A DNA stretch of 64,000 nucleotides from SZUA-318 sp964412015 (GTDB lineage Bacteria; Gemmatimonadota; Gemmatimonadetes; Longimicrobiales; Gaopeijiaceae). The notes under the pieces were generated by a model. It saw only the letters and a program-made list of their open reading frames with translations, did no database searches and had not been told where the DNA came from. Each line of letters starts with the position of its first letter. Position 1 is the first letter of the stretch. Shown here piece by piece: positions 17,204-25,209 of the stretch. A program made the position numbers and the translations under genes. The DNA lies in assembly GCA_964412015.1 (NCBI GenBank), contig CAYPMO010000013.1, forward strand, positions 14,954 through 78,953. Direction: 5' to 3'.

Positions 17204-19576
17204 ATGAACCACCCCAAGCCTACCCGCGCCGCCGGGACCGACTTCATCCGCCAGATCGTGACGGCCCACCTGGAGCAGGGCCGGTACGCGAGGCCGGTCA
17301 CACGCTTCCCACCCGAGCCCAACGGGTACCTCCACATCGGGCACGTCAAGTCCATGTGCCTCAACTTCGGGATCGCGCAGGAGTTCGGAGGCCGGTGCCA
17401 CCTCCGCTTCGATGACACGAACCCGGAGACGGAGGAGATCGAGTACGTCGAGTCCATCCAGAACGACGTACGCTGGCTGGGCTTCAACTGGGGTGAGCAC
17501 CTGTATTTCGCGTCCGACTACTTCGAGCGCATGTACGAGTGCGCCGAGATCCTCGTCAACAAAGGGCTCGCCTATGTGGACGACGCCTCCGAGGAGGAGA
17601 TCAGCGCGAGCCGCGGCACGGTGATGCGCCCGGGAACGCCCACGGCGTGCCGATCGCGCACCGTGGAGGAGAACCTGGACCTGTTGCGTCGTATGCGGGC
17701 GGGAGAGTTTCCGGACGGCTCCAAGGTGCTGCGCGCGAAGATCGACCTGGCTTCGCCGAACATGATCATGCGGGACCCGGTGCTCTACCGGATCCGTCAC
17801 GCGCACCACTACCGCAGGGGGGACACGTGGTGCTTGTATCCCCTCTACGACTATGCGCACTGCCTCGAGGACGCGTTCGAGGACGTGACGCACTCGATCT
17901 GTACGCTGGAGTTCGAGAACAACCGCGAGATCTACGACTGGCTCCTGGACAACATCGGATTCGCCGAGCCGCGCACCCATCAGTACGAGTTCGCCCGGCT
18001 GGAACTCGAATACACGGTGCTGTCCAAGCGGAAGTTCATCCGCCTCGTGAAGGAGGGGCACGTGGCGGGCTGGGACGACCCGCGCATGCCGACCGTGGCG
18101 GGCCTGCGCCGCCGGGGTGTTCCCCCGCAGGCCCTCCGCTACTTCGCCGACATGATCGGGGTGGCCAAGGCCAACTCGCGCGTGGACATCGGCAAGCTCG
18201 AGCACGCGATCCGAGAGACGCTGAACCGGGTGGCGCCGCGCGTGATGGCCGTGCTCGAGCCCCTGAAGGTCGTGGTCACGAACTGGCCCGGGGACGAACC
18301 CGAGCTCTTGGACGCTCCCTACTATCCGCACGATGTGCCGCGCGAGGGCTCGCGGCGGGTCCCGTTCACGCGTGAGCTGTGGATCGAGCGAGCCGACTTC
18401 GCGGAGCATCCGCCCAGGGGATTCCGCCGTCTCGTACCCGGAGGATCCGTGCGGCTACGGTACGCGTACGTCATCCGCTGCGACGAGGTGGTGAAGGACG
18501 AGGCAGGCCGCGTCGTGGAACTCCAGTGCAGCTACGATCCGGCCACGCGTAGCGGCAGTGGGGTGGGGCCCAAGGGCATCGGCACGATCCACTGGGTGTC
18601 GGCCCACCACGCGCTGGACGCCGAGGTGCGGCTCTACGACCGGCTGTTCGACGTACCGGACCCGGACGACGTTCCGGAGGGTGGGGACTTCACCGACCAT
18701 CTGAACCCCCGTTCGCTTCGGGTCGTCGCCGGCGCCAAGGTGGAGCCTTCGGTCGCGAAGGACGACCCGGCCACGCGCTACCAGTTCGAGCGCACCGGCT
18801 ACTTCTGGCGTGACCCCGTGGACGGGGTGGGCAAGCGGCTGGTCTTCGATCGGATCATCACGCTGAAGGACACGTGGACCCGGAAGGGCACGACGGGCGC
18901 GACCGACGGGGGAACCGCGCGCGGCACCCCGAAGAAGATGGCGTCGGCGGGCGTAGGCGGAGGGACGGGCTCCCGGGTGGGGGACCATCGCAGGGTCAGC
19001 GAGGAGCGCGCCGGCAAGCGCCGAGCGGATGCCGTGCTGGCCGGGCGTATGGAGCGCTACGTGCGTGATCTCGGACTCTCCCAGGAGGACGCCGACGTGC
19101 TCACCGGCTCGCGCCCGTGGTCGGACGTCTTCGAGGAGGCGGTCGCGGTGCACGGCGACGCGGCGGACGTGGCCGCCTGGATCGTCAACGATCTCCGCGG
19201 GGCCCTCGGCGCGCGTGGACCGGGGGATCTTCCGTTCGGCGGCGAGGCGCTGGGCAGGCTGATGGGTCTGGTCGCGGCCGGGAAGGTGTCGAGGCGCGCG
19301 GCCAAGGACGTGCTGGCGGAGATGGTGGAGCGTGGGGGCGATCCCGAGGAGATCGTCGCGCGCCTCGGGCTGGAGCGCATCGTCGACCGGGGGACGCTCG
19401 ACACGGCCGTGAGCGAGGCGCTCGCGCGCTGGCCCGAGAAGGTGGCCGAGTACCGCTCGGGGAGGATGAGCCTGATGGGGCTGTTCGTGGGGGAGGTCAT
19501 GAAGGCGACGCGCGGCGCGGCCGATCCGAAGGCCGTGAAGGAACTGCTCGTGAAGAAGCTCGGAGGGGGGGCATGA
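17204..19576 (+). CDS. glnS: Glutaminyl-tRNA synthetase with C-terminal YqeY/GatB domain
   Basis: A 790-residue class I synthetase that charges tRNA-Gln. The HIGH signature appears as PPEPNGYLHIGHVKSM and the KMSKS-type loop as VLSKRKF, followed by the two anticodon-binding barrels to about residue 555. After a glycine/threonine-rich spacer (about 565-590), the last 180 residues match the YqeY/GatB tail domain (MERYVRDLGLSQEDADVLTG through LMGLFVGEVMKATRGAADP). That appended domain is known in Deinococcus GlnRS, where it aids tRNA binding. ATG 17204 is preceded by TACGTT at 17172, a possible -10 element. The stop overlaps gltX (ATGA). Confidence 0.95.
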   Translation: MNHPKPTRAAGTDFIRQIVTAHLEQGRYARPVTRFPPEPNGYLHIGHVKSMCLNFGIAQEFGGRCHLRFDDTNPETEEIEYVESIQNDVRWLGFNWGEHLYFASDYFERMYECAEILVNKGLAYVDDASEEEISASRGTVMRPGTPTACRSRTVEENLDLLRRMRAGEFPDGSKVLRAKIDLASPNMIMRDPVLYRIRHAHHYRRGDTWCLYPLYDYAHCLEDAFEDVTHSICTLEFENNREIYDWLLDNIGFAEPRTHQYEFARLELEYTVLSKRKFIRLVKEGHVAGWDDPRMPTVAGLRRRGVPPQALRYFADMIGVAKANSRVDIGKLEHAIRETLNRVAPRVMAVLEPLKVVVTNWPGDEPELLDAPYYPHDVPREGSRRVPFTRELWIERADFAEHPPRGFRRLVPGGSVRLRYAYVIRCDEVVKDEAGRVVELQCSYDPATRSGSGVGPKGIGTIHWVSAHHALDAEVRLYDRLFDVPDPDDVPEGGDFTDHLNPRSLRVVAGAKVEPSVAKDDPATRYQFERTGYFWRDPVDGVGKRLVFDRIITLKDTWTRKGTTGATDGGTARGTPKKMASAGVGGGTGSRVGDHRRVSEERAGKRRADAVLAGRMERYVRDLGLSQEDADVLTGSRPWSDVFEEAVAVHGDAADVAAWIVNDLRGALGARGPGDLPFGGEALGRLMGLVAAGKVSRRAAKDVLAEMVERGGDPEEIVARLGLERIVDRGTLDTAVSEALARWPEKVAEYRSGRMSLMGLFVGEVMKATRGAADPKAVKELLVKKLGGGA

Positions 19577-21024
19577 CGCTCCGCGTGCGCTTCGCGCCGT
19601 CCCCCACGGGGTACCTCCATGTGGGTGGCGCGAGGACCGCGCTCTTCAACTGGCTCCTGGCGCGAAAGGAGGGAGGCGTCTTCGTCCTGCGCATCGAGGA
19701 CACCGACCAGGAGCGGAACCGCGAGGAGCACACCGAGGCGATCCTGCACGGGCTCACATGGCTCGGGCTGGACTGGGACGAGGGGCCGCACTTCCAGAGC
19801 GAGGGTGTGGCTCGCCACGGGGGAGAAGCGCTTCGGTTGCTGGCCGAGGGAAAGGCGTACCGCGACTTCTCCGATCCCGGGAGCGTGAAGGCCGAGGCGG
19901 AGGCGCGGGGCGTGCATCCCAGCCGCGTGGCCCGGGAACGGGCCGATGCCATGGGTCGGGACGAGGCGGAGGAGAGGGCCGCCGCCGGAGAGCCGTTCGC
20001 GATCCGGTTCCGTGTCCCCGAGGGGGAGACGTGCTTCACCGATCTCGTCCACGGCGAGATGCGCTTCGCGAACGCCGACATCGACGACCTGGTGATCCTG
20101 CGGAGCGACGGCACGCCCGTGTACAACCTGGCCGTCGTCTCGGACGATCACTCCATGGGCATCACCCACGTCATCCGCGGCGATGATCACCTCTCGAACA
20201 CGCCGAAGCAGGCCCTGCTGTATCGGGCTCTCGCGTATGCCGAGCCGACCTTCGGTCACGTGCCGCTCATCCTGGGCATGGACGGCAAGCGCCTCTCGAA
20301 GAGGCACGGGGCCACCGCCGTGGGAGACTACGAGGCGAAAGGGATCCTGCCCGAGGCGATGGTGAACTTCCTCGCCCTGCTCGGATGGAACCCGGGCGAC
20401 GAGCGCGAGGTGATGGGGCGCGACGAGCTGATCGAGGCCTTCTCATCCGAGCGCATCCTCAAGAAGAGCTCCGTGTTCGACCTGGCGAAGCTCTCCTGGC
20501 TCAATGGGCGTCACCTGGCCGTGGCCGACACGACGCGCCTTCTCGCGATGCTGCGGAGCCGCCTCGTTCCCCGGGAACCGGCGGCGGCGGAGCGCCTTCA
20601 GGACGACGCCTGGGCCGGCCGGCTCGTGGATCTGCTCAAAGTCCGGGCGAGAACCGTGGACGAGGTCGTGCAGCAGGCGCTCCCGTTCGTCGAGGACGAA
20701 GTGCGCTACGACGAAGACGCGGTGGCCAGGCACTGGGAGAGGAACCCGGCCGAGGCCCGGGCGCGTCTCGAAGAGCTTGCGGATACGATGCGCACCGTCG
20801 GGGGGTGGGACGAGCGGACACTGGAGCGAGAGGTGCGGAACCTGGCCCAGCGGCTGGGTGTGGGCGCCGGCAAGCTCATCCACCCGCTCCGGGTCGCGCT
20901 CACCGGCCAGAGCGCGAGCCCGGGGATCTTCGAGGTGCTGGTGCTCCTGGGGAGGGAGCGGTCCCTGGAGCGTGTCAACGCGGCCCTGATGCGCGTGCGA
21001 GCCCTGGACGAGACTCTTTCTTGA
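19573..21024 (+). CDS. gltX: Glutamyl-tRNA synthetase
   Basis: A 483-residue class I synthetase that attaches Glu to tRNA-Glu. FAPSPTGYLHVGGARTALFN carries the HIGH-like motif and GKRLSKRHGATAV the KMSKS motif; the C-terminal helical anticodon-binding domain is complete. The ATG at 19573 overlaps the glnS stop by 4 bp, giving a coupled glnS-gltX pair. Having a dedicated GlnRS alongside suggests this GluRS is discriminating, although the window cannot show whether GatCAB also exists. The TGA stop sits inside the -35 of the next promoter. Confidence 0.96.
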   Translation: MTLRVRFAPSPTGYLHVGGARTALFNWLLARKEGGVFVLRIEDTDQERNREEHTEAILHGLTWLGLDWDEGPHFQSEGVARHGGEALRLLAEGKAYRDFSDPGSVKAEAEARGVHPSRVARERADAMGRDEAEERAAAGEPFAIRFRVPEGETCFTDLVHGEMRFANADIDDLVILRSDGTPVYNLAVVSDDHSMGITHVIRGDDHLSNTPKQALLYRALAYAEPTFGHVPLILGMDGKRLSKRHGATAVGDYEAKGILPEAMVNFLALLGWNPGDEREVMGRDELIEAFSSERILKKSSVFDLAKLSWLNGRHLAVADTTRLLAMLRSRLVPREPAAAERLQDDAWAGRLVDLLKVRARTVDEVVQQALPFVEDEVRYDEDAVARHWERNPAEARARLEELADTMRTVGGWDERTLEREVRNLAQRLGVGAGKLIHPLRVALTGQSASPGIFEVLVLLGRERSLERVNAALMRVRALDETLS

Positions 21025-21050
21025 CACTGATTCGACGCGCACATTAGGAT
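21021..21050 (+). promoter_or_regulatory. Promoter of the lexA-like/tadA/GHL10 operon
   Basis: TTGACA (21021-21026) and TAGGAT (21045-21050) with an 18-bp spacer form one of the best sigma70-like promoters in the window. The -35 overlaps the gltX stop codon. Transcription would begin near 21057, only about 8 nt before the ATG at 21065, so the message would be nearly leaderless or a downstream start may be used. No clear LexA-type palindrome was found beside it. Confidence 0.6.
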
Positions 21051-21064
21051 GTGCCGTCCGCCAC

Positions 21065-21787
21065 ATGTTTCCTGAGGCGAGCCGCTTGCCACGCTCCGAG
21101 CCCATATCCGTGCGGGACACCTCGACCCCTCCGGGTCGGCGTGTGCAGGACACCGGCGCCAAAGCGCTGACCGAGATCGAGAGCAAGATCCTGGACTTCA
21201 TGGTCCAGTATCTGCGCGCGAACACGTATCAGCCCTCGATCCGGGAAATCGGTGAGCGGTTCGGCATCAAGAGCACGAAGACCGTGTCGGAGCACCTCCA
21301 GGCCCTCGCCGACAAGGGGTACCTGGAGCGCGACCCGTCGCGCTCCAGGGGCGTGAGGATCCTCGGGATGGATCTCGCGACGCCCACGGTCTCGATCCCT
21401 TGCTACCACGACCTGCCGCGGGGGCGGAGCGACCAGGCGGAGGCGTACCTCTCGATCGACCGCCGCCTGGGCGGCGAGAAGGGAGGGTTCTTCCTGCGGG
21501 CGAGCTCTCCGGACCTGGCCGTGCTGGGGATCCAGGAAGGTGATTACGTGCTCGTGGAGCCCGCCGCGCTGAACGATCTGGAGGACGGCGCCATCGTCGT
21601 CGCCCAGATCGGGACGGGATCCTGGTTCCACCGGCTCAGGCACAACGGATCCGGAATCCGGCTGGAGTCGCTTCGGGCGGGGGGCGAGAAGACCGTGATC
21701 GAGGAAGCCGGTCGACTGAACCTCGTGGGGCGCGTCACCGCCTTCTATCGGCGCATGGACGGCGCGCTGAACCTCACGCATCACTGA
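21065..21787 (+). CDS. LexA-like repressor with degenerate S24 peptidase domain
   Basis: A 240-residue protein with the LexA layout. A 34-residue N-terminal extension precedes a winged helix-turn-helix (LTEIESKILDFM, then QPSIREIGERFGIKSTKTVSEHL, then ALADKGYLERD), followed by an S24-like C-terminal fold. The self-cleavage machinery is not conserved. The nucleophile position (usual GDSM) reads SPDL with D150, the general-base Lys (usual TVKR) is H189 in WFHR, and no Ala-Gly cleavage pair is visible in the hinge. It should bind DNA but not self-cleave in response to RecA. Alternative starts at 21086 (TTG, good GAGG spacing) or 21110 (GTG) would shorten the extension. It starts an operon with tadA. 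Confidence 0.8.
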   Translation: MFPEASRLPRSEPISVRDTSTPPGRRVQDTGAKALTEIESKILDFMVQYLRANTYQPSIREIGERFGIKSTKTVSEHLQALADKGYLERDPSRSRGVRILGMDLATPTVSIPCYHDLPRGRSDQAEAYLSIDRRLGGEKGGFFLRASSPDLAVLGIQEGDYVLVEPAALNDLEDGAIVVAQIGTGSWFHRLRHNGSGIRLESLRAGGEKTVIEEAGRLNLVGRVTAFYRRMDGALNLTHH

Positions 21788-21797
21788 TCCGCCACCC

Positions 21798-22292
21798 ATG
21801 ACCGGCCCCGGGGCCCCTCGCGTCGTCCTGAGCCCTGCGGAGCCTCTCGACACGTTGTGGATGGCGCGTGCCCTGGAGTTGGCCAGGGCGGCGTGGTGCC
21901 GGGGCGAGGTTCCCATCGGGGCCGTCCTGGTGCGCGAGGGCAGGCTGGTCGCGGAAGGGCACAACCGGACGCTCACGGACTCCGATCCCACCGCGCACGC
22001 CGAGGTGGTGACGTTGCGGGCCGCGGCTGCGGGACAGGGCGATTTCCGGCTGGAGGAGTGCACGCTCTACGTGACCGTGGAGCCGTGCGCGATGTGCTGC
22101 GGGGCGATCGTTCTCGGTCGTGTTCCGCGCGTCGTGTACGGCGCCAGCGACCCGAAGTCCGGCATGGCCGGATCGCTCGGCAACCTGCTCCAGGACCCGC
22201 GCCTCAACCACCGGTGCGCGGTGACTCGGGGCGTCCTCGCCGAGGCGGCCGGAGACCTGCTGCGGGCGTTCTTCCGCGAGCGCCGCCCTTGA
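21798..22292 (+). CDS. tadA: tRNA-specific adenosine deaminase
   Basis: A 164-residue cytidine-deaminase-fold zinc enzyme that converts A34 to inosine in tRNA-Arg(ACG). The motifs are complete: HAE (H67, E69 proton shuttle) and PCAMC (C97, C100). GALVLV-type strands flank them, and DPKSGMAGSLGNLLQDPRLNHR is the TadA-specific segment that contacts the anticodon arm. It begins 10 bp after the lexA-like gene, and its stop overlaps the TTG start of the next gene. Confidence 0.93.
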   Translation: MTGPGAPRVVLSPAEPLDTLWMARALELARAAWCRGEVPIGAVLVREGRLVAEGHNRTLTDSDPTAHAEVVTLRAAAAGQGDFRLEECTLYVTVEPCAMCCGAIVLGRVPRVVYGASDPKSGMAGSLGNLLQDPRLNHRCAVTRGVLAEAAGDLLRAFFRERRP

Positions 22293-23617
22293 GGAGGCGA
22301 GCCTGGGTCCTGGCCACGGTCGCGCTCGCTGGAGCGTGCACGCTGGCCGGCCGGGGTCCGGGTCGACTCCCACCGGAACCCACGGCCGCGCGGCCGGGGG
22401 AGGCGGTAGGTGGGCGCCCCGGGGGAGTCCAGCGCGTCGGAAGGGAGGCGGGCCCCACGCGGCGCTTCGACGAGGTGCGCGGCCTCTGGGTCGTGCGGAC
22501 GACGCTCGCGGCACGGGAGACCGTGCGGGCCATGGTCCGGGACGCCGACGAAGCCGGGTTCAACACGCTCGTGGTGCAGGTGCGGGGCAGGGGGGACGCC
22601 TACTACGCGTCGCGCTGGGAGCCGAGGGCCGAGCAGCTCACGGACGAGGGCTTCGACCCGCTCGCGCTGACCATCGAGGAGGCGCACGAGCGCGGGCTCG
22701 CCGTGCATGCGTGGGTGAATACGCACCTGGTGTGGGGCGGCTCCCTCCTTCCGACGGCGCCGGACCACCTGGTCAACCAGCGGCCGGACTGGCTCGCGGT
22801 GCCTCGGGCGCTCGCGCGCGAGCTCTGGGATGTGGATCCCTTCGATCCGCGGTGGACCGAGGCGCTCCAGCGCTATGCCCGGGAGCATCCGGAGACGGTC
22901 GAAGGGATCTACTCGAGCCCGTCCAATCCGGCGGTGCAGGAGCGGATCTACGACGTATGGATGGACCTGGCGGAGCGTTACGAGGTCGACGGCATCCACT
23001 TCGACTACGTGCGCTTTCCTTCCGACGACTTCGACTACTCCAGGGGTGCCCTGGACCGGTTTCGGAGCTGGGTGGCCTTCCGGCTCTCCCCGCAGCGGCT
23101 CCGGCAGCTCGACGAAGCCCATCGAAGCGACCCGTTCGCGTTCGCGGACGCGCTGCCGGGCCCCTGGGACGAGTTCCGGAGGGAGCAGATCACGAGGCTG
23201 GTCGAGCGCATCTACCACGGCGTGAAAGCACGCCAGCCGGACATCTTGGTGTCGGCCGCGGTGTTCTCGAGCGTGGAGGACGCGTACGGGATCCGCTTCC
23301 AGGATTGGCGCAGATGGCTGGACGAGGGCATCCTCGACGTCGTCGTGCCGATGGCCTACACGCCCGACGACGAGCTCTTCGCCAGGCAGATCCGGGAGGC
23401 CGCGGTGTCCGCGGGGCGGCGGGACCGAGTCTGGGCGGGCATCGGGGCGTACAGCAACGGCCTGAGCGGCACTCTGGCCAAGATCGATCTGGCCCGCCGG
23501 GAGGGGGTCGGTGGCTTGATGCTCTTCTCCTACGATTGGGCGGTCTCGGAGGGCTCTCCGCCCGGGGCCGTTCCGTTCCTGGAACAGGTGGCGCGGCTGC
23601 GCTTCGGAGGTCGTTGA
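22289..23617 (+). CDS. GHL10-family (glycosyl hydrolase-like 10) lipoprotein
   Basis: A 442-residue protein of the GHL10 / DUF187 family, beta/alpha-barrel proteins that include enzymes acting on peptidoglycan-derived glycans. A TTG at 22289, overlapping the tadA stop, is chosen because it yields a lipoprotein signal with lipobox LAGA before C17. The domain starts with RGLWVVRTTLA (about residue 60) and includes AGFNTLVVQVRGRGDAYY, HAWVNTHLVWGG, VDGIHFDYVRFPSDD and DVVVPMAYTPDDE, the usual acidic-residue-bearing strands. It would be membrane-anchored on the periplasmic side. The substrate is not established. Confidence 0.85.
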   Translation: MRRRAWVLATVALAGACTLAGRGPGRLPPEPTAARPGEAVGGRPGGVQRVGREAGPTRRFDEVRGLWVVRTTLAARETVRAMVRDADEAGFNTLVVQVRGRGDAYYASRWEPRAEQLTDEGFDPLALTIEEAHERGLAVHAWVNTHLVWGGSLLPTAPDHLVNQRPDWLAVPRALARELWDVDPFDPRWTEALQRYAREHPETVEGIYSSPSNPAVQERIYDVWMDLAERYEVDGIHFDYVRFPSDDFDYSRGALDRFRSWVAFRLSPQRLRQLDEAHRSDPFAFADALPGPWDEFRREQITRLVERIYHGVKARQPDILVSAAVFSSVEDAYGIRFQDWRRWLDEGILDVVVPMAYTPDDELFARQIREAAVSAGRRDRVWAGIGAYSNGLSGTLAKIDLARREGVGGLMLFSYDWAVSEGSPPGAVPFLEQVARLRFGGR

Positions 23618-23642
23618 CCCCTTTCCGGGCCCTCGCTACGTT
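23614..23642 (+). promoter_or_regulatory. Promoter of the pyrRBC operon
   Basis: TTGACC (23614-23619) and TACGTT (23637-23642) are 17 bp apart. The -35 overlaps the TGA of the preceding lipoprotein gene. The expected transcript start near 23649 leaves a leader of about 30 nt, too short for a classical PyrR antiterminator/terminator switch. Confidence 0.6.
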
Positions 23643-23680
23643 CGGGCCGCCAGCGAACGCTCCCTCCGGGAAGCCCCGAC

Positions 23681-24241
23681 ATGAGCGCCGAACGCATCCC
23701 CGTCATGGACGACACCGCGGTCCGCAGGGCCGTCGCGCGTATGGCGAGGGAGATCATCGAGAAAAGCGGCGGAACCGAGGGCCTCGCGGTCATGGGGATC
23801 CACCGCCGCGGCATCCAGATCGCGGAGCTGCTACGCCAGGAGATCCGGGCCGCGGAGGGCGTGGAGGTCCCGGCGGGGTCCATCGATATCACGCTCTACC
23901 GTGACGACCTCGAGGAGATCGGTCCCCGGCCGATCATCGGGGGCTCCGAGCTTCCCAGCTCGGGGATCGACGAGAAGACGATCGTGCTCGTGGACGACGT
24001 CCAGCACACCGGGCGCACCGCGCGCGCGGCGATCAACGAGCTGATGGACTGGGGGCGGCCGGACCGGATCCTCCTGTGCGTGCTGGTGGACCGGGGCGGA
24101 AGGGAGCTCCCCATCCAACCCGACGTGGTCGGGCGGCAGGTGGACGTCCTGGAGGACCATCAGAGCGTCGAGGTGCTCGTTCCGGAAGTGGACGGTCGCC
24201 TCGGCGTGGACCTCGTCATCAGCCATCCGGAGGCCGTGTGA
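23681..24241 (+). CDS. pyrR: Pyr operon regulator / uracil phosphoribosyltransferase
   Basis: A 186-residue PyrR with the PRPP-binding loop IVLVDDVQHTGRTARAA and the family segments GLAVMGIHRRGIQIAELL and DITLYRDDLEEIG. PyrR senses UMP/UTP against PRPP and represses pyr genes by binding RNA; it also has weak uracil phosphoribosyltransferase activity. It is the first gene of pyrRBC, coupled to pyrB by a GTGA overlap. The leader ahead of it is short, so if regulation occurs it would more likely be translational. That is inference. Confidence 0.94.
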   Translation: MSAERIPVMDDTAVRRAVARMAREIIEKSGGTEGLAVMGIHRRGIQIAELLRQEIRAAEGVEVPAGSIDITLYRDDLEEIGPRPIIGGSELPSSGIDEKTIVLVDDVQHTGRTARAAINELMDWGRPDRILLCVLVDRGGRELPIQPDVVGRQVDVLEDHQSVEVLVPEVDGRLGVDLVISHPEAV

Positions 24242-25209
24242 ACCAGGCGGCGTCGGCCCTCGGCAAGGACCTCGTCGGCCTCGAGCCCCTCTCGCGCGAA
24301 CAGATCGTCGCCATCCTCGATACCGCGGAGCCCTTCAAGGAGATCTCGGAGCGGAGGATCAAGAAGGTCCCCGTCCTGCGCGGGAAGACCATCGTCAACC
24401 TGTTCTTCGAGGCCTCGACGCGCACGCGCGTGTCGTTCGAGTTCGCGGAGAAGAGGCTCTCGGCCGACACCGTGAACATCGCCGCGGCCCAGTCGTCGGT
24501 ATCCAAGGGAGAGACGCTGGTGGACACCGCGAGGAACCTGGAGGCGATGCGCATCGACATGGTCGTCATGCGCCACAACTCTTCGGGCGCCGCCCGTTTC
24601 CTCGCCGACCGCATTCCCTCGAACGTCGTGAACGCGGGCGACGGCTCGCACGAGCACCCGACGCAGGGACTGCTCGACCTGCTCACGATCCGGGACCACA
24701 TGGGGTGCATCGAGGGCCTCAAGGTCTGCATCGTGGGCGACGTGCTCCACTCGAGGGTGGCTCGCTCCAACATCTTTGGGCTCCTGAAGCTCGGTGCGCA
24801 GGTGGCGGTGTGCGGCCCGCCCACGTTGGTTCCGCAGGGCTTCCGGTCGCTCGGCGTCGAGGTGCTGACGCGGGTCGAGGACGCCATCCAGTGGGCGGAC
24901 GTCCTCAACATCCTTCGCCTCCAGCTCGAGCGCATGGAGGCGGGCTACGTGCCCTCGCTCCGGGAATACAACCGGATCTGGGGCGTCACGAACGCACGGC
25001 TCGCGGAGGCGCCCAAGGACCTGCTCATCCTGCATCCCGGTCCGATGAACCGGGGTGTGGAGATCGACTCCGACGTAGCCGACGGTCCCCACTCGGTGAT
25101 CCTCAACCAGGTCACGAACGGGGTCGCCGTGCGCATGGCGGTCCTCTACCTGCTGGCGGGCGGCCAGCCCGAGAAGGCCGAGGCGGCCAAGGAGGAACGC
25201 GAGGCATGA
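24238..25209 (+). CDS. pyrB: Aspartate carbamoyltransferase catalytic subunit
   Basis: A 323-residue enzyme of the second step of pyrimidine synthesis, joining carbamoyl phosphate and aspartate. The carbamoyl-phosphate loop reads FFEASTRTRVSFEFAEKRL and the HPTQGLLDL motif is intact. The GTG at 24238 overlaps the pyrR stop. Its own stop overlaps pyrC (ATGA). No pyrI regulatory-subunit gene is present, so it is likely a class B or C enzyme, possibly complexed with PyrC. Confidence 0.96.
   Translation: MNQAASALGKDLVGLEPLSREQIVAILDTAEPFKEISERRIKKVPVLRGKTIVNLFFEASTRTRVSFEFAEKRLSADTVNIAAAQSSVSKGETLVDTARNLEAMRIDMVVMRHNSSGAARFLADRIPSNVVNAGDGSHEHPTQGLLDLLTIRDHMGCIEGLKVCIVGDVLHSRVARSNIFGLLKLGAQVAVCGPPTLVPQGFRSLGVEVLTRVEDAIQWADVLNILRLQLERMEAGYVPSLREYNRIWGVTNARLAEAPKDLLILHPGPMNRGVEIDSDVADGPHSVILNQVTNGVAVRMAVLYLLAGGQPEKAEAAKEEREA

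Noticed and set aside
19020..19576. GlnRS C-terminal extension as a novel fusion
   Set aside because: A YqeY/GatB-like tail on GlnRS is already known, for example in Deinococcus.
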